From contig JAREIK010000801.1 of NCBI GenBank assembly GCA_029783825.1, forward strand, positions 10,568,391 through 10,632,390: 64,000 nucleotides of DNA. Direction: 5' to 3'. This stretch comes from Sapria himalayana (Eukaryota; Streptophyta; Magnoliopsida; Malpighiales; Rafflesiaceae). The translations under genes and the position numbers were made by a program. Shown piece by piece: positions 50,401 through 61,259 of the stretch. The notes under the pieces are model-generated. The model was not told the DNA's origin. It saw only the letters and a list, made by a program, of their open reading frames with translations, and did not search any database. Numbering within the stretch: position 1 is the stretch's first letter; each line of letters begins with the position of its first letter.

Positions 50401-53400
50401 CAGACAGTAGAGTAAGAAGCGGACCTTTTTATGAATATCATGAAGAGATCATGACTTACCTTACAATTTATCAATCTTGATGTTATGAACTTATACACAC
50501 CATCTTGAAAAAAAATATTACATTTTTTTTATTATTTTTGTTTTTTATATTTTTGATAAATGCACAAATCATGTAAGTTGTCTCAATTATTTTTGTCCAT
50601 TATACAAAGATATTTGATATATAAATTTCTAAGTTTATTATTGCATTTATGCTTTTAGTATTATCTTATTGTATTGCCCAGATCATTTTCTACATGTGAA
50701 ATTCATTATATATTATAAAAAACATAAGAAATTAGGATAAGATTTAATTTACAATTAAAAATTATATAATAACTCATATCACACAACAAAGTCGTGATCT
50801 ATTAATTAAAAAAATAATTAATAGGTCACTCATATTTGTTGCTCTTATCATCAAAAAAAATAAACTTATAAAATTTAATATTCCTCATCAAACTTATACA
50901 TAAATATCTAGAATATTAAGCTTAAATAAAAATAAACAAATTTAGACTTTCACAAGGTCTACATTAATAATGAATATGTATGTATATATGCAAGTTGATG
51001 TGTTGTAGAAATATGTTGTTGCTATTGTCGCATTTTGTATTTTCTCCCAAAAAAAATTATCTACTTCAATGTCGTTCATTCACTTGTGGAATATCAAATT
51101 TAATATTACATGCAATTCTCCCTAACTACACATGAGAGAATAATAATAATAATAATTACTAAAAATTTAATATTTTCAAGTATATTCCTAATCTAAAAAA
51201 TCTCAAATGAAGTTATAGATATTATCTTATACTTTATCTCTACATTAAAAATAAGGATTTTTATATCTTACTTTTTAAAGAGAAAAAAATCATCTCAGAT
51301 ATAAAAAGTCATAATGAATCTTATCTCTATGCATGTTGATACTCAACAATAATCTAAACATTCAATCAATTGAAGATGATCAAGGTAACCAAATGTGACC
51401 AATTCCCAAAGATTTCTTCACATATTAAGTATGTGAATAGAAACATTAGGATAAACTTGTAATTAAAAATCAAAAAATAATTAATTATATTAATTATATA
51501 TATTTTATTTAATTTAATAATAATCAAATAATTTAACTTACATATAATTCTATTATAAATAATTGAATAAATTGGAGTACTAACACCAAATATGAAATAT
51601 ATAACTGACTCAATATCCAAGACATACTTTCTCTATGACAAAAACATACTCCCTCATTCATGTGCTACATAAATCTTATCAAAATATTTGAACCTCTCAA
51701 AATTTTTTACTTAAAATTATAATTAAAAGTACTCATTCATATGTCGATAACCATATGATATCCTAAAATATTATATGATTTATTCCATATCTTTCTTGTA
51801 TATTATTTTTCTTTTAGTTGTACTATATTTATTTTTTTCTTTTTTTTTATCTTCCTAACCTCTATAAATAAGTAGAACCTATGATGTATTTGATTCATTC
51901 AAGAAGAAATAAAAATATTCTTTTTTCCTCTATTCACATGATATGGGAGACATGGAAGATTCAAATTTAGAATTTGTCATATATTCAATTATGACAACCC
52001 ATTTAATAGTCTAATCTCCTTCTGGCCTCTCCACATTCGTCACAAAGAATATCGAGACTTTTCATTGTTGGCATACCTTAATTACTGTCAGCTTACTATT
52101 TTGGCATCATCTCGGACTACCATCACCGGCAAGATATCAACACCATCAAACTAGTCGACCGCCAATCTACCCAATGAAAAAAAAAACTCCAGCAACCACC
52201 CTCCAGCGACCGGACTTCAAAATCAGACTAGTCTCCCTCTGAAGAAGCCTCATAGCACCTTGCATCCTTGGTCTGACGCCTCCAACTATGTGTTTTTTCC
52301 CAATCTCTCTGTCTGACAAAGCTGGTTCTCTAGACTATTTGTGTTTTCTCTTTTTTTTTCTGGCCCACTAGTATTCACAAGCTTTTCTTGACACCTCAGT
52401 AATGTTTGCTCCATCTATTCCTCGCAATGATTCCCAAAATTCTCAAGGTCGATACCAAGACAGAGGCCAACAACCATATTGTACTTATTGTAATAGACTA
52501 TATCACCTTTAAGAACTGTGTTATCAATTGCATGGTCGCCCACCTCACACTACAAATGTGGCTTGGTCTTATGAACCACCTCTACCTAAAGATTCAACCT
52601 CTTCCTTCATCTCATGCGGTAACTCTTATACATGGAAAAAATGAAAAGTTTCTTTACTTCACTCATGTTACCAAATTAGCCTTTATTGCTTATGTTACCC
52701 ATATTGGTAATTCCTTTGCCTATCTTGCACAATCTCTTGGCCAATAGATTCTCGATTTAGGTACATCTGATCATATGTCTGGTAATAATGATCTCTTTTC
52801 TTCCCTTACTATCATTTCACCATTACCTATGATTACCTCAGCTAATGAGACTCAACCCATGACCATGAGTATCAAGTTCGTCTGTCCCCTATCATATTTA
52901 TCTCTTACTTCTATTCTTTATGTTCATGTTTCTCCATTTAATATTATGTCTATAAGCAAATTAATTTATGACCTTCATTGTTTGATTATAATTTCTCACT
53001 CTTCTGTCACCTTTCAAGACTAGAGTACGTAGAGAATGATTGAAATAGGACTTGAGTCTCGGAAACTTTAATAGAATCTTTGATAGGTAAAGGAGAAAAA
53101 TATCACCTAACATGAAAAGATTAAACTGCCATCCACCAAATAGCACAAGCACGAACAAAACTGACCATATGATCACTGCCCCGCCAAAGGCTATCTCTGT
53201 GGGGAAGTCTGTGTTCAAAGGCGGATCTATTCAACTGCCGTTGTTTTGCTTAAGCAAGTTGGAATCGGGTGATGTGTTGCCTATGTAGTCTTCTACAACC
53301 ATCTCAATTTGATCACATTTTCCTTCATCTACACGTCAACAAATGACCCTCTTCTTGTCCATTGTCATCTTGGTCATCCCAACATCTCCAAACTTCAAAA

Positions 53401-56400
53401 AAAGGTCTCATTTTTCTAGCTTACCTTCATTAGAGTGTGAGTCATATCAACTTTATTAAACATAGCCTTGTTTCATTCCCCAAGTATTTAGAGTTTCAGA
53501 CCAAGTCTCTTTTTGAGCTCGACCACATTGATGTTTGGAGTTCATCATGAATTGTATCTAATTTAGGTTTTTACTATTTTGTTATATTTATTAATAATTT
53601 TTTCCATTATACCTAACTATTTTTAATAAAAAGTTAAGCTGAATTATTCTCTACGTAACAAAAAATTTTTTATGAGATTAGTAATCAATTTCATACTTCA
53701 TTCCACATCTTACACAGTGATAATGTCTTGGAATACCTTTCTGCCAAATTTCTTAATTTTTTATCCTCTCATTAGATTCTTCATCAGTCTTCTTATGATT
53801 ACACTCAACAACAAAATAGAGTGACTAAGCATAAGTAATATCACTTTGTTAAGATAACTCACACTTTTCTCCACCATAATGTTACTCAATGTTTTTGGGA
53901 GATGTTATCTTAACCGACTGCTATTTGATGAATCACATCCCCTCTTTTGCCCTAATTGATCAAATTATTCATTCTCATCTCTTTACTAATCAACCTCTAT
54001 TTTATCTCCCTCAGAGTGTTTTTGATTGCACTAATTTTGTCCACATCCTTACTATTGACCAAGATAAACTTTCTGCTAAGATAAAAAATACATCTTTCTT
54101 AGTTATTCTCGCCTGCAACGCATGCACCACTACTATTATCTCAAAACACTTCGATACTTTGAGCCTGCTAATATTAGATTTTTTGAACATACATCTCTTT
54201 TCTCTACTCCACCACCTCCAGATCCTGAGGTCTTATCTATGCCTCTCATCCTTCCCCTTTCGTCATTATCCTATAAAGTTTCTAGCTACTTCACCGCAAC
54301 ATTTACAAGTTAATACTCATTGTTCGCATACCATCAACGGGCCTCCTGATGACTCATCCCCTATGGTAGCCTCCTCCCTGCAGTCAATTTTGCCATCTCC
54401 CATTAATTCTCCAATCATCATTCAAAAAAATACTCATTCATCTCATAATTATCATCTTATTTATACTTTTATCTTTTATCATTATTTATCTACACCATAT
54501 TTTACTTTTATTTTCACTGTCTTTTATTTCTATGCCTCATGCTGTCCATGAGACCCTTGCTCAATCGAACTATAAATAGGCAATGACTTACAAATTGACT
54601 ACTTTGCATTATAATGGCACGTGGAACCTCGACTCTTCACCCATTAGCAAATCCCCATGTTGGTTATCATTGGGTTTATATGATTAAGATTGATCCAAAT
54701 GATCAAATGAATTATCTTAAGGCTCATTTGATTGTCAAGGAATATACTCAAATATATGGGTCTAATTAATATGAAATTTTCTCCCCTATTGTCAAGATGG
54801 CTTCCATTCATCTTCTCTTATCTATGACCACTATGTGCTCATGACCCTTGTATCAATTAGACATCAAAAATGTCTCTCCATGACAACCTAGCTTAGGAGG
54901 CATATATGGAGCAACCGCATTAATTTTTTGCTCAATGAAAGTCTGATTTAATATGCAAGCTACGTCATTCTTTATATGGCCTAAAGTAGTCCCCTAGAAC
55001 TTTGTTTAGCCACTTTAGCTCTATGGTACAAGAGTTCATTATGACTCGAAGCAAATTAGCCAACTCTGTATTCTATTATCATACAGCATCAGGACAATGC
55101 ATCTATCTGATTATTCATATGAATGATATTGTTATAACATGCAATGATCATAATGATATTCAGAAACTTAAACATCACCTTTTCAATCACTTTCAAAAAA
55201 AAAAAACTTAGGAAAAATCAAGTATTTTTTAGAAATTGTCATAGCTCAATCTAATTCTGATTTAGTCATGTCTCACAAGAACTATGTCTTGGATAAATTG
55301 GAGAAAACTAATATGCTAAACTGTAAACCAATTGACACTCCTATGAATTTAAATGTCAAGCTTGTATCTTAACAGAGTATGCCTCTACGAGATCTAGGAA
55401 GATATCAACGACTAGTGGGAAGACTGAACTACCTCATCATCACTCAACTAGACATTTTTTTTGTGAATAGTAGTTAATCAATTCTTACAATTACCATATG
55501 ATAGCCACTATGATGATGCGATTCATATTCTCTGATATATCAAATAAACAACAAGCCAATGAGTATTATATGAAAACATATATCACACCTAGATTATTGG
55601 ATATTATGATGCATATTGGGCTGGCTCACCTGTAGACAAATACTTCACTTTAAGATATTATGTATTTATTTGATATAGCTTAATATCTTAGAAAAGTAGG
55701 AAACATGATGTAATGGCTAAGTTTAATGCTGAAGGTAAGTATCAAGAGCTAAGATTTGAAAATGATAATCAAATAACACTTTGTGTGATAACCAAGCAAC
55801 TCAACAAATTACTTCCAACCTAGTCATTCATGAAATGACTAAACATGTTGAAGTGAACTATCACTTCATTCGAGAGAATATTATCTCAAGATGTGTGAAT
55901 ACTAATTTTGTCAACTCAAATGACCAACTAGCATACTTTTTCACTAAGTTTCTTTGGAATCTAAGAATTTAGTTCATTTGTAATAAGTTTGATGCATATA
56001 ATTTATATGCTCTAGCTTAAGGGCAAGCGTTGAGAATCATATGATATTCTTGAATATCATCTTATTTATTTACTACATTTCTTGTATATTATTTTCTTTT
56101 TATTTGTATTGAATTTATTATTTCTTTTTTTTATCTTCCTAACCTCTATAAATAGGTAGTACCTATGATATATTTAATTCATTCAATAAGAAAGTAAATC
56201 ATTCTTTCTTTTCTCTTCACATCTTCTATAATCTACAATTTGATATGCATTTTGTGTCTAAAGTTAGAAACTAAGTGACTACATATATTTTTTTTTCTCA
56301 AGATTATCATGAAGAAAAATATTATTATGACCATTCAATATATCATTTATCTATGAGTAGATATGTGAAAAGTAAATACTTGTACAACATTCATCATGAT

Positions 56401-59400
56401 TATCGAGAGAAAATAATCTGATAATCTATTCCATAAAACTAAGTGAACCTTCACACAACAAATTTTATCTTTAGACAACCAACCTTACTATCAGGATTAA
56501 TCTTCACTAAAAACATGCATCTGCAACCATACAAACCTTCTTGAATGTCAAAAAACTAATTCTCAAGTTTCATTAAGGTGAAATATATATATCTCATTTA
56601 ACATGATTTGAAATCATTTTCGATGAAATAATATCTCATAAAGAGACTCTCATATTATAATACAATCAAGAAAATCTAAAAAAAGATTTAAAAAAAGAAT
56701 ACATAAATACAATAATACTCATCAAATATGCTCTAGAAAACAAGTCTTATTTTTTTAAAAAAAATAATTAGAATATCAAGATTAAAAAAATTGACTGCAA
56801 GATTATTTGACCTCCTAAAAGACCCCCCATCATTTTAAGCAGATTGCATGTTGTCACACCACCACTTATGAAAAGCCCAATTCTTGTCAAATGAAGGCAA
56901 ATAAATCTTAAGAATTTATATAAAGAGAAAAAAATTCTAAAAACTTAGAAAAACCTCCATTTATTAGAAGAAAAATATAGGTTGTTCTAGAAAATTCCGA
57001 AGATATCCATACTTATAGAAAAGTATGAAAGAAAAGGAATTATCTAAGATTTTTCTAGATAACGCTTAAAAATATATGTACATGATAGAATATTTTAGAA
57101 TTGACTAAACTTAGATAATATTTAAATATTCTACACACTTCCATATATGTGTATATAAGAAGATGATCTCAGTTTACAAACCATCAAGTTGCAAGATGAG
57201 TTCAGCACAAAAATTTAACAAAAATTCCAAGCCTATGACAATGTGCTCCACTATCTTATAATAAATTTTAAGTCTTGTTTGAAAGTCTCTCAACTCCAAA
57301 GTCATTCAAAGTTTGGAATACAATTAACTTCGTGAACTATTAACTTGATTGGACTAAGTTAAAATTTTTTTCAAAGAAAATTTTACTATCTCCAAGATTT
57401 ATATGTTTAATACTTATTAATAAATATAATGACTCACAAAAATAGAATGATCATCATACAAACTAGTTTAAAAATAGTTGAGTAATAATATTCTTTTATT
57501 GGAGACACACATGAAGCTCCATAGAAATAAAAAAATATAAAAGATTTAAGTTTTTTTCTTGAAATCTTATCACTCATATATTAATTAAAGACAAACTATG
57601 TGTATTCACTAAAACTTTATCATCTCATACAAATAATAAATATATTTATTTACACAAGAATTATTGAAAAAAAATACAATAGCCCTTACTAAAAACTTAT
57701 CACCTCCTAAAGAGCAATCTAAAACAAAACAAATACTCTTAAAAACTATAAGAAGTAAATTAAAATAATCTCTCCCTATGATACAATATAAAAAATATAT
57801 TTGACAAATATTATAATTATTAAAATATTAGGTTGATCAAGTTGTTTATAGTTAAAACTATATTTCCTTAGGAATGCATTTAAACACTTTTATCATAAAA
57901 AAATATCTTGATCATCTAAATTAAATATTTATTTTTTCTTTCTATAATTCTATTTTAAAAACAAGTGCTTACAAAAAAACTAATATATAATTACAAGATC
58001 GATATATTAAGTATAGAAACTATAAAAAATATACTCTAAAACATGACTAGGATACAAAATAAAAAAAAATTAAAATTTATTACAAAATAAAATTATCAAG
58101 TAAAATAAGTATAATCAATAATAAATATAATAAAACATCTCGAGTCATTTATCTCAAATCTATTAAATCCCCAAATGAATGAGGGAATCAGATCAAAAAG
58201 ATCATTGTTCACACGTGTCAAGTGGATAAGATATGAAATTCAAGTAAATTTTACTATCTAAAAAATTTTATAATCTAGTGCGGTTACATCTCTAATAAAA
58301 GAATCCAATATTCTCAAATTAAGCAAATATGGCTGATCACGTCAAGGATGAATAAAGTATAGATTAATTATACTCAAATACCTAATAAGACATCTAATCA
58401 TAAAATAAAAAAATAGATAAACTATCTTGCTCCATTCCAAAGAAATCCTTAAGTCTTTCATACCACAAAACATCAATATGAGAAAAAAATAATATCAAAA
58501 ACAATTTTTCTAGCATAGCAAATCACAAAGATGAAACTATTCAGATATCCAAAAATATATATTAGACGATAAAAGAATAAGTTATTAAGTTAAATATTCT
58601 TATATCCAAAAATCTTAAATAATTTATCATTGATCATGATAATATTCAAAAAATAAGAAAAAAATACAAATAACGATAACATGTGATATAATTATTTGCC
58701 TCTTAAACAGTTATCCAAAAGTATGTAACAGCAAGACTTATCATAAAAGTTGTGATATGACTAATATCTAAAATATAAGAAATATTTTCAATACACACCA
58801 TGCTACTCACACTACAGAAATTACATCTCCACATTTTTGCAACCCAATATTACATCGTTATGACACACACTATTACCTAGAGGTATCAAATGGATCATGC
58901 TAGCCCAACATGCCTCAAAAAAAGGGCAGCATTGGCCAATCCAATGACCTGCTAGCAACTTGAGTCATGCCAATCCATGTTAGGGCCACATGAAAACCCT
59001 ACACAAACCAAGAACTATATTGAGATTGCACCAAGATGATCAAGCTTAATCTAGGTTAGCCATGGTCGAGTCCAAGCTAGTCATGGTCCAATCCAAGCTA
59101 GACATGGTCGAGTCCAAGCTAGTCATGGTCCAATCCAAGCTAGACATGGTCCAGTCCAAACTAGACATGGTTCAATCCAAGCTAGCCATGATCCAGATAC
59201 ATTGTCAGTCAGGCATTAATTCAAAGAGGTCATTGATAAACCAATTATAGAGAAAAGATAAAATAAACTCACTATACATGAATAATAATACAATTAAGCA
59301 AGACATGCTCAAACACTATTCAAGTTTTGTGACTTTAGTATAATGATGTTTCTTGTGCTTTTCATAAAATAATTAATTGACATTTCTTTTAAATTAAATA

Positions 59401-60899
59401 TATGTTAATAATGCAATTTTACTCATGTATTTTTGCTAATATAAATTCAAGATCTATTATTATTATAGTTTAAGTTGAATTAAATATTAGTTGGACAGTA
59501 TAAACTTACAATGACAAATATATATTTAAAAGATGAATTTTAAATAAAAAATGTTTAAAAATCTAAAATTTGTATTACATTATTAATAACAAAATAATGA
59601 ATTCTCACATTATTAATAGATTAATTTATGTAAAATTGCCTCTTTTATCATCAAGATGGAGAAAAAAATTAGTATAAAAATATCATATTTGTTATGGGTG
59701 ATGTATTACATCTTAGAAATTGCATAATATTTGATATAACATTCTCAATTAATTTGCAAACAAAACATAATTTTTAATCATCCTAAAGATATTGATATTT
59801 TATTAAACATGTTTTTTGTTATTTACGCAAAACAATTGGGATAGATTTGTTTTATTGAAAATACTAGTAATCAAAATATGTTAAACATGAAAATATCACA
59901 TACTTATAACTTATCTATCCTAAGTAAAACATGAGCTTGAAATTTTTTATTTATATTGATATTGCATTATATTGATGGTCAACAAGACAACATATAATGA
60001 CAAGTTATTCAAATTACTCTGAAATATTGATAATTATTAGGCAGATAGATAGTTGATGACTAAGATCTTCGGCTTAGGATGCTCAAGAAACATATATCTT
60101 TTATTTAATAAAAAAAAACATGTGTTATATGAAATAACATAAGTTAAATCATCCAACTCAAACGAAAATGGATAAAAAAAATAAAATCAAACAAATTATT
60201 ATGCTTCATTTAATACTAAGATTAAAAAATGTGACAGATTATCACTATATATTAGATATTTTTTCCTTGGCCTATGCTTTCACATAAGTTTTCCAAGCAA
60301 TATTGTAATATGACAATTATCAATGCAAAACATATAAGAATCATTATTTTTTCCAATAAATTTTTCTTATAATGAGATTTTCAACAAGCCATGTTACTTG
60401 AATAATGAATATCCAAAAAGGAAGAGTTATTGATCATTTTTGTGTCAGTGCCATAGTTTTAGTATTCCATGAACTCCATCAACTTACTTATTCCTTTACA
60501 TCTTGGCAACTAAAATAGAACTTATCTTCCATCGACTCATAACATAACTAATCATATAAAAACACGGTATTGGAGAGCATCGCCTCGAACTAATGCAATC
60601 TTTTTCCCAATCAACCGAAAAATATTCGCCTTCAACATAGAACACTCGTGTATTCGAAGGCTGGCCCGCATAATTGATATAGAACTAAACGGATCGTTAT
60701 TGGTTTGTCCACGCTGATTTTATCAAAAGCAGACACAGGGAGAGAAAGGGACCTTGAGAGGATGCAGTGATATATTTGGATGATAGCGACCATCGCCTTC
60801 ATTTTCTTTTTCGACGGCACTACAAGATGCTGAACCTAGCGATGATTCTGTCTGGTAGGTTTCGTTGCTCTCAGAATGCTTATTCTCTTTGATCTCCAT
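35358..60899 (-). CDS. nCBP: Novel cap-binding protein nCBP (eIF4E/4EHP family), six coding exons
   Basis: This plant class II eIF4E-type protein binds the mRNA 5' cap and acts in translation in the cytoplasm. Minus-strand exons: 60753-60899, 38990-39085, 38804-38908, 36590-36667, 35715-35834, 35358-35489, giving 49+32+35+26+40+43 residues (225) and a TAG stop at 35358-35360. Every intron is GT-AG and phase 0, with no stop or frameshift. Key motifs: HPLK|HKFVLWYNRR, TSYEDNVKKIVEF, SFWVCYCHLARPSTLP, IRPLWE with the cap-stacking Trp and the Glu (residues 115-116), NCNGGKWIVRFKK, GNNICGAVLSVRF, and the C-terminus NSSYRNTWLRG. The length matches the plant family (about 220). Intron 1 is about 21.7 kb and full of transposons. 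An in-frame upstream ATG at 60956 would add 19 residues. Identification is from motif order and exon fit, not a search. Confidence 0.93.
35715..35834 (-). CDS. nCBP: nCBP exon 5
   Basis: 40 codons, ILALVGNQFDCGNNICGAVL onward to SNASDHQ. The acceptor is CATGTAG and the donor CAG|GTCAGT. Confidence 0.95.
35905..36505. repeat. 34-bp minisatellite inside nCBP intron 4
   Basis: About 17 imperfect copies of a unit like GGACAGAACCCAAAAACCAG plus ACTTGGTTTGGCTT. Copies drift at the edges and are most regular in the centre (36050-36400). The unit is not a multiple of three, so all six frames are partly open and the several frames across it are shadows. It fills most of the 755-bp intron (35835-36589). 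Confidence 0.92.
36590..36667 (-). CDS. nCBP: nCBP exon 4
   Basis: 26 codons, DTANCNGGKWIVRFKK onward to ARFWEDL. The acceptor is CTTAG and the donor CTG|GTAACA. Confidence 0.95.
36949..38003. repeat. Satellite-like tandem array with mixed unit lengths in nCBP intron 3
   Basis: Units begin CATACTCAATGCATAAGACT and end GATTTAGGTTTAGATTGG. Starts near 36949, 37119, 37271, 37442, 37540, 37711 and 37864 give lengths of about 170, 152, 171, 98, 171, 153 and the last partial. The roughly 152-bp unit at 37119 lacks a block around AAGAGAGATTAACATC. The 98-bp unit lacks a longer middle part. Confidence 0.9.
38040..38175 (-). mobile_element. Possible tRNA-derived SINE in nCBP intron 3
   Basis: The minus strand has TAGTCTGGTTGG (38172-38161), A-box-like, and GAGTTCAAATTTT (about 38124-38112), B-box-like, with a moderately GC-rich body (GGGCTTCGTGGCTGAGGCCC) behind. 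No target duplication found. Confidence 0.4.
38467..38489. repeat. (TG)n microsatellite
   Basis: Roughly 11 TG units in nCBP intron 3. Confidence 0.95.
38804..38908 (-). CDS. nCBP: nCBP exon 3
   Basis: 35 codons, VESFWVCYCHLARPSTLP onward to EGIRPLWE. The acceptor is CATGTAG and the donor GAG|GTATGA. It ends exactly after the conserved Trp-Glu pair of the cap pocket. Confidence 0.95.
38990..39085 (-). CDS. nCBP: nCBP exon 2
   Basis: 32 codons, HKFVLWYNRRIQGVRQ onward to IVEFNS. The acceptor is TTTTTGTAG and the donor AGT|GTAAGT. It contains the first conserved aromatic strand of the eIF4E fold. Confidence 0.93.
39088..40739. other. nCBP intron 1, AT-rich part
   Basis: No coding or transposon features; a (CA)n run at 39712-39730 and an (AT)n run near 40537. 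Confidence 0.45.
40740..40960. repeat. Degenerate short repeat around CACAATGAGTGGCACATGC
   Basis: The phrase CACANAATGAGT(T/G)GCAC(A/G)TGC recurs about every 20-25 bp with drift. GC content is higher than the neighbours. The minus-strand Cys/Leu-rich frame (40736-40936) is a by-product. Confidence 0.55.
40961..47472. other. nCBP intron 1, AT-rich part, nothing recognised
   Basis: About 6.5 kb of A/T-rich DNA with no transposon termini, open frames of interest or structured repeats that I can support. Old, eroded transposons are likely but not visible by eye. Confidence 0.4.
47481..47864. mobile_element. Diverged hAT-type element of the GC-rich family (384 bp)
   Basis: The left end TGATGGTGTCAA and the reverse complement of the right end TTGACACATCTA match in most positions and resemble the ends of the 738 and 12321 elements. 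Flanks GTATTTTT (47473-47480) and ATATTTCT (47865-47872) agree in 6 of 8 bases, consistent with an eroded 8-bp duplication. The interior has the family's GGCACG, GGCATG and GGCCA words. An open frame on the minus strand is incidental. Confidence 0.68.
47873..48786. other. nCBP intron 1, nothing recognised
   Basis: Only a short plus-strand frame (48109-48342) that looks like chance. Confidence 0.4.
48787..49130. mobile_element. Older relative of the 47481-47864 element
   Basis: Collinear with 47481-47864: AAGATGTCAATT at the left, TTCAACCATGTCA, ACTTGGACCAATTTCACGTT, GATGGTCAAACAAACTAGCT and GCTACCCATTTTTAG all have counterparts in the same order. The right end is eroded. The two lie about 0.9 kb apart in the same orientation. 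Confidence 0.65.
49131..49566. other. nCBP intron 1, AT-rich
   Basis: Nothing recognised. Confidence 0.4.
49567..49690 (+). mobile_element. Possible tRNA-derived SINE head
   Basis: TAGCTTAGTTGGTAA is a good RNA polymerase III A box and AGTTCGATCTC about 40 bp downstream is B-box-like. The stretch can be drawn as a partial tRNA, but the acceptor stem does not pair, so a functional tRNA is unlikely. No tail or target duplication seen. Confidence 0.45.
49691..51741. other. nCBP intron 1, AT-rich
   Basis: No feature with support; the 84-codon minus-strand frame at 51366-51620 is Ile/Tyr-rich and probably chance. Confidence 0.4.
51742..51938 (+). repeat. 5' LTR of the intronic copia element
   Basis: 197 bp, TGTCGATAAC to TATTCACA; aligned with 56031-56221. 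Confidence 0.75.
52400..55972 (+). pseudogene. Copia gag-pol, degenerate
   Basis: Order and landmarks: zinc knuckle CTYCNRLYHL (stop) ELC near 52480; protease ILDLGTSDHMSGNNDLF at 52749-52800 with SISKL downstream (the family has D-S-G); pre-integrase HCHLGHPNISKLQK near 53360; integrase and its continuation DVILTDCYLMNHIPSF, HSHLFTNQPLFYLPQSVFDC and HILTIDQDKLSAKI within an open stretch from 53889 to 54551; reverse transcriptase near 54650-55170, where the YVDD active site reads HMNDIVIT; RNase H CDNQATQQITSNLVIHE at 55784. Frameshifts and stops occur throughout, so no polyprotein can be made. Confidence 0.85.
56013..56030 (+). other. Polypurine tract region of the intronic copia element
   Basis: AGCTTAAGGGCAAGCG directly before the 3' LTR start TGAGAATC; a diverged purine-rich tract. 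Confidence 0.5.
56031..56221 (+). repeat. 3' LTR of the intronic copia element
   Basis: 191 bp, TGAGAATC to CTTCACA; pairs with 51742-51938. Confidence 0.75.
56222..58877. other. nCBP intron 1, AT-rich
   Basis: No feature with support. Confidence 0.4.
58878..59200. mobile_element. Truncated hAT-type element of the GC-rich family
   Basis: Starts TAGAGGTATCAAATGG, close to the left end TAGAGGTGTCAAACGG of the 738-1104 element, followed by GGCAGCATTGGCCAA-type sequence. No matching right terminus is visible. The distal part has become a tandem repeat. Confidence 0.5.
59060..59195. repeat. 21-bp tandem repeat
   Basis: About six copies of CATGGTCCAATCCAAGCTAGA with small changes (GTCGAGTCC or GTCCAGTCC). 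21 is a multiple of three, which makes the repetitive frame MVQSKLD; it is not a real protein. Confidence 0.92.
59201..60752. other. nCBP intron 1, 5' part
   Basis: AT-rich to about 60500, then less so next to exon 1. The stretch just after the exon 1 donor (60620-60750) has ordinary base composition and an open minus-strand frame (SLPVSAFDKISVDKP...) that overlaps the exon in another frame. It is probably early intron. Confidence 0.4.
60753..60899 (-). CDS. nCBP: nCBP exon 1
   Basis: The start MEIKENKHSESNE opens a Ser/Glu-rich N-terminus (low conservation is normal in the family), ending ISLHPLK before a GT donor (AAG|GTCCCT). The motif HPLK followed by exon 2 HKF fits the family's HPL-(K/R)-x-KF junction. 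An alternative upstream start at 60956 (MANIFEITLASLQ) is in frame. I prefer 60899 because the family usually begins ME- at this distance. Confidence 0.85.
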
Positions 60900-60956
60900 G
60901 GCTAATTGCTTTCGGGTTTGCAGACTCGCGAGTGTTATTTCAAAAATGTTAGCCAT

Positions 60957-61259
60957 CCATTAGATTTATTATTTATGGAACTCAAGAATAATTTAATTTC
61001 TATTTTTAGGTGATTAATTTCTATTATTATGGTTTAGGGTGAAACTAATAAATTCTGCCAACTTGCCACGTCACATTTTTTTTTCAAATAACTCATTTAC
61101 ATGCTTTATAGGATAATAAATACAATCCCTCCTTTCATCTCTCTTCCTTTCTCTCTCTTCAATAACATAATAAACTTGTTAAAATAATATTTGGGCATAA
61201 CTCATTAACATGAAATAAAAGTGTCAATCACATGGTTAAGACATGTAAGTCTAATAGTG
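60957..61259 (-). promoter_or_regulatory. nCBP: nCBP upstream region
   Basis: About 300 bp upstream of both candidate starts on the minus strand. It contains an ACGT-core motif (separate entry). No certain TATA box. Confidence 0.35.
61065..61074 (-). promoter_or_regulatory. ACGT-core motif (GTGACGTGGC) upstream of nCBP
   Basis: The minus strand reads GTGACGTGGC, about 166-175 bp before the ATG at 60899. TGACGTGG-type sites are bound by plant bZIP factors. A single motif match may be chance. Confidence 0.3.

Larger units (their letters stand above)
51742..56221 (+). mobile_element. Near-complete decayed Ty1/copia retrotransposon (4.48 kb) in nCBP intron 1
   Basis: Short LTRs at 51742-51938 and 56031-56221 share the ATATGATAT start region, TTCTTGTATATTATTTT and ATCTTCCTAACCTCTATAAATA(A/G)GTAG with its TATA-like CTATAAATA. 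Between them lie gag, protease, integrase, reverse transcriptase and RNase H in copia order, with many stops. The primer-binding site after the 5' LTR (TGATATGGGAGA) is degenerate. Flanking pentamers TCATA and TCTTC match in 3 of 5 bases. It lies opposite to nCBP, so sense transcription of the gene reads its antisense. Confidence 0.85.
39086..60752 (-). other. nCBP: nCBP intron 1 (about 21.7 kb)
   Basis: Bounded by a GT at 60752-60751 and an AG at 39087-39086, joining HPLK to HKF in phase 0. It contains a near-complete Ty1/copia element (51742-56221), GC-rich hAT-like elements at 47481-47864, 48787-49130 and from 58878, a SINE-like head near 49567, a degenerate repeat at 40740-40960, and microsatellites (for example (CA)n 39712-39730). 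No other gene was seen on either strand. Confidence 0.85.

Noticed and set aside
60632..60820. Minus-strand frame overlapping nCBP exon 1
   Set aside because: Different frame from the exon that joins cleanly to exon 2; it runs past the splice donor.
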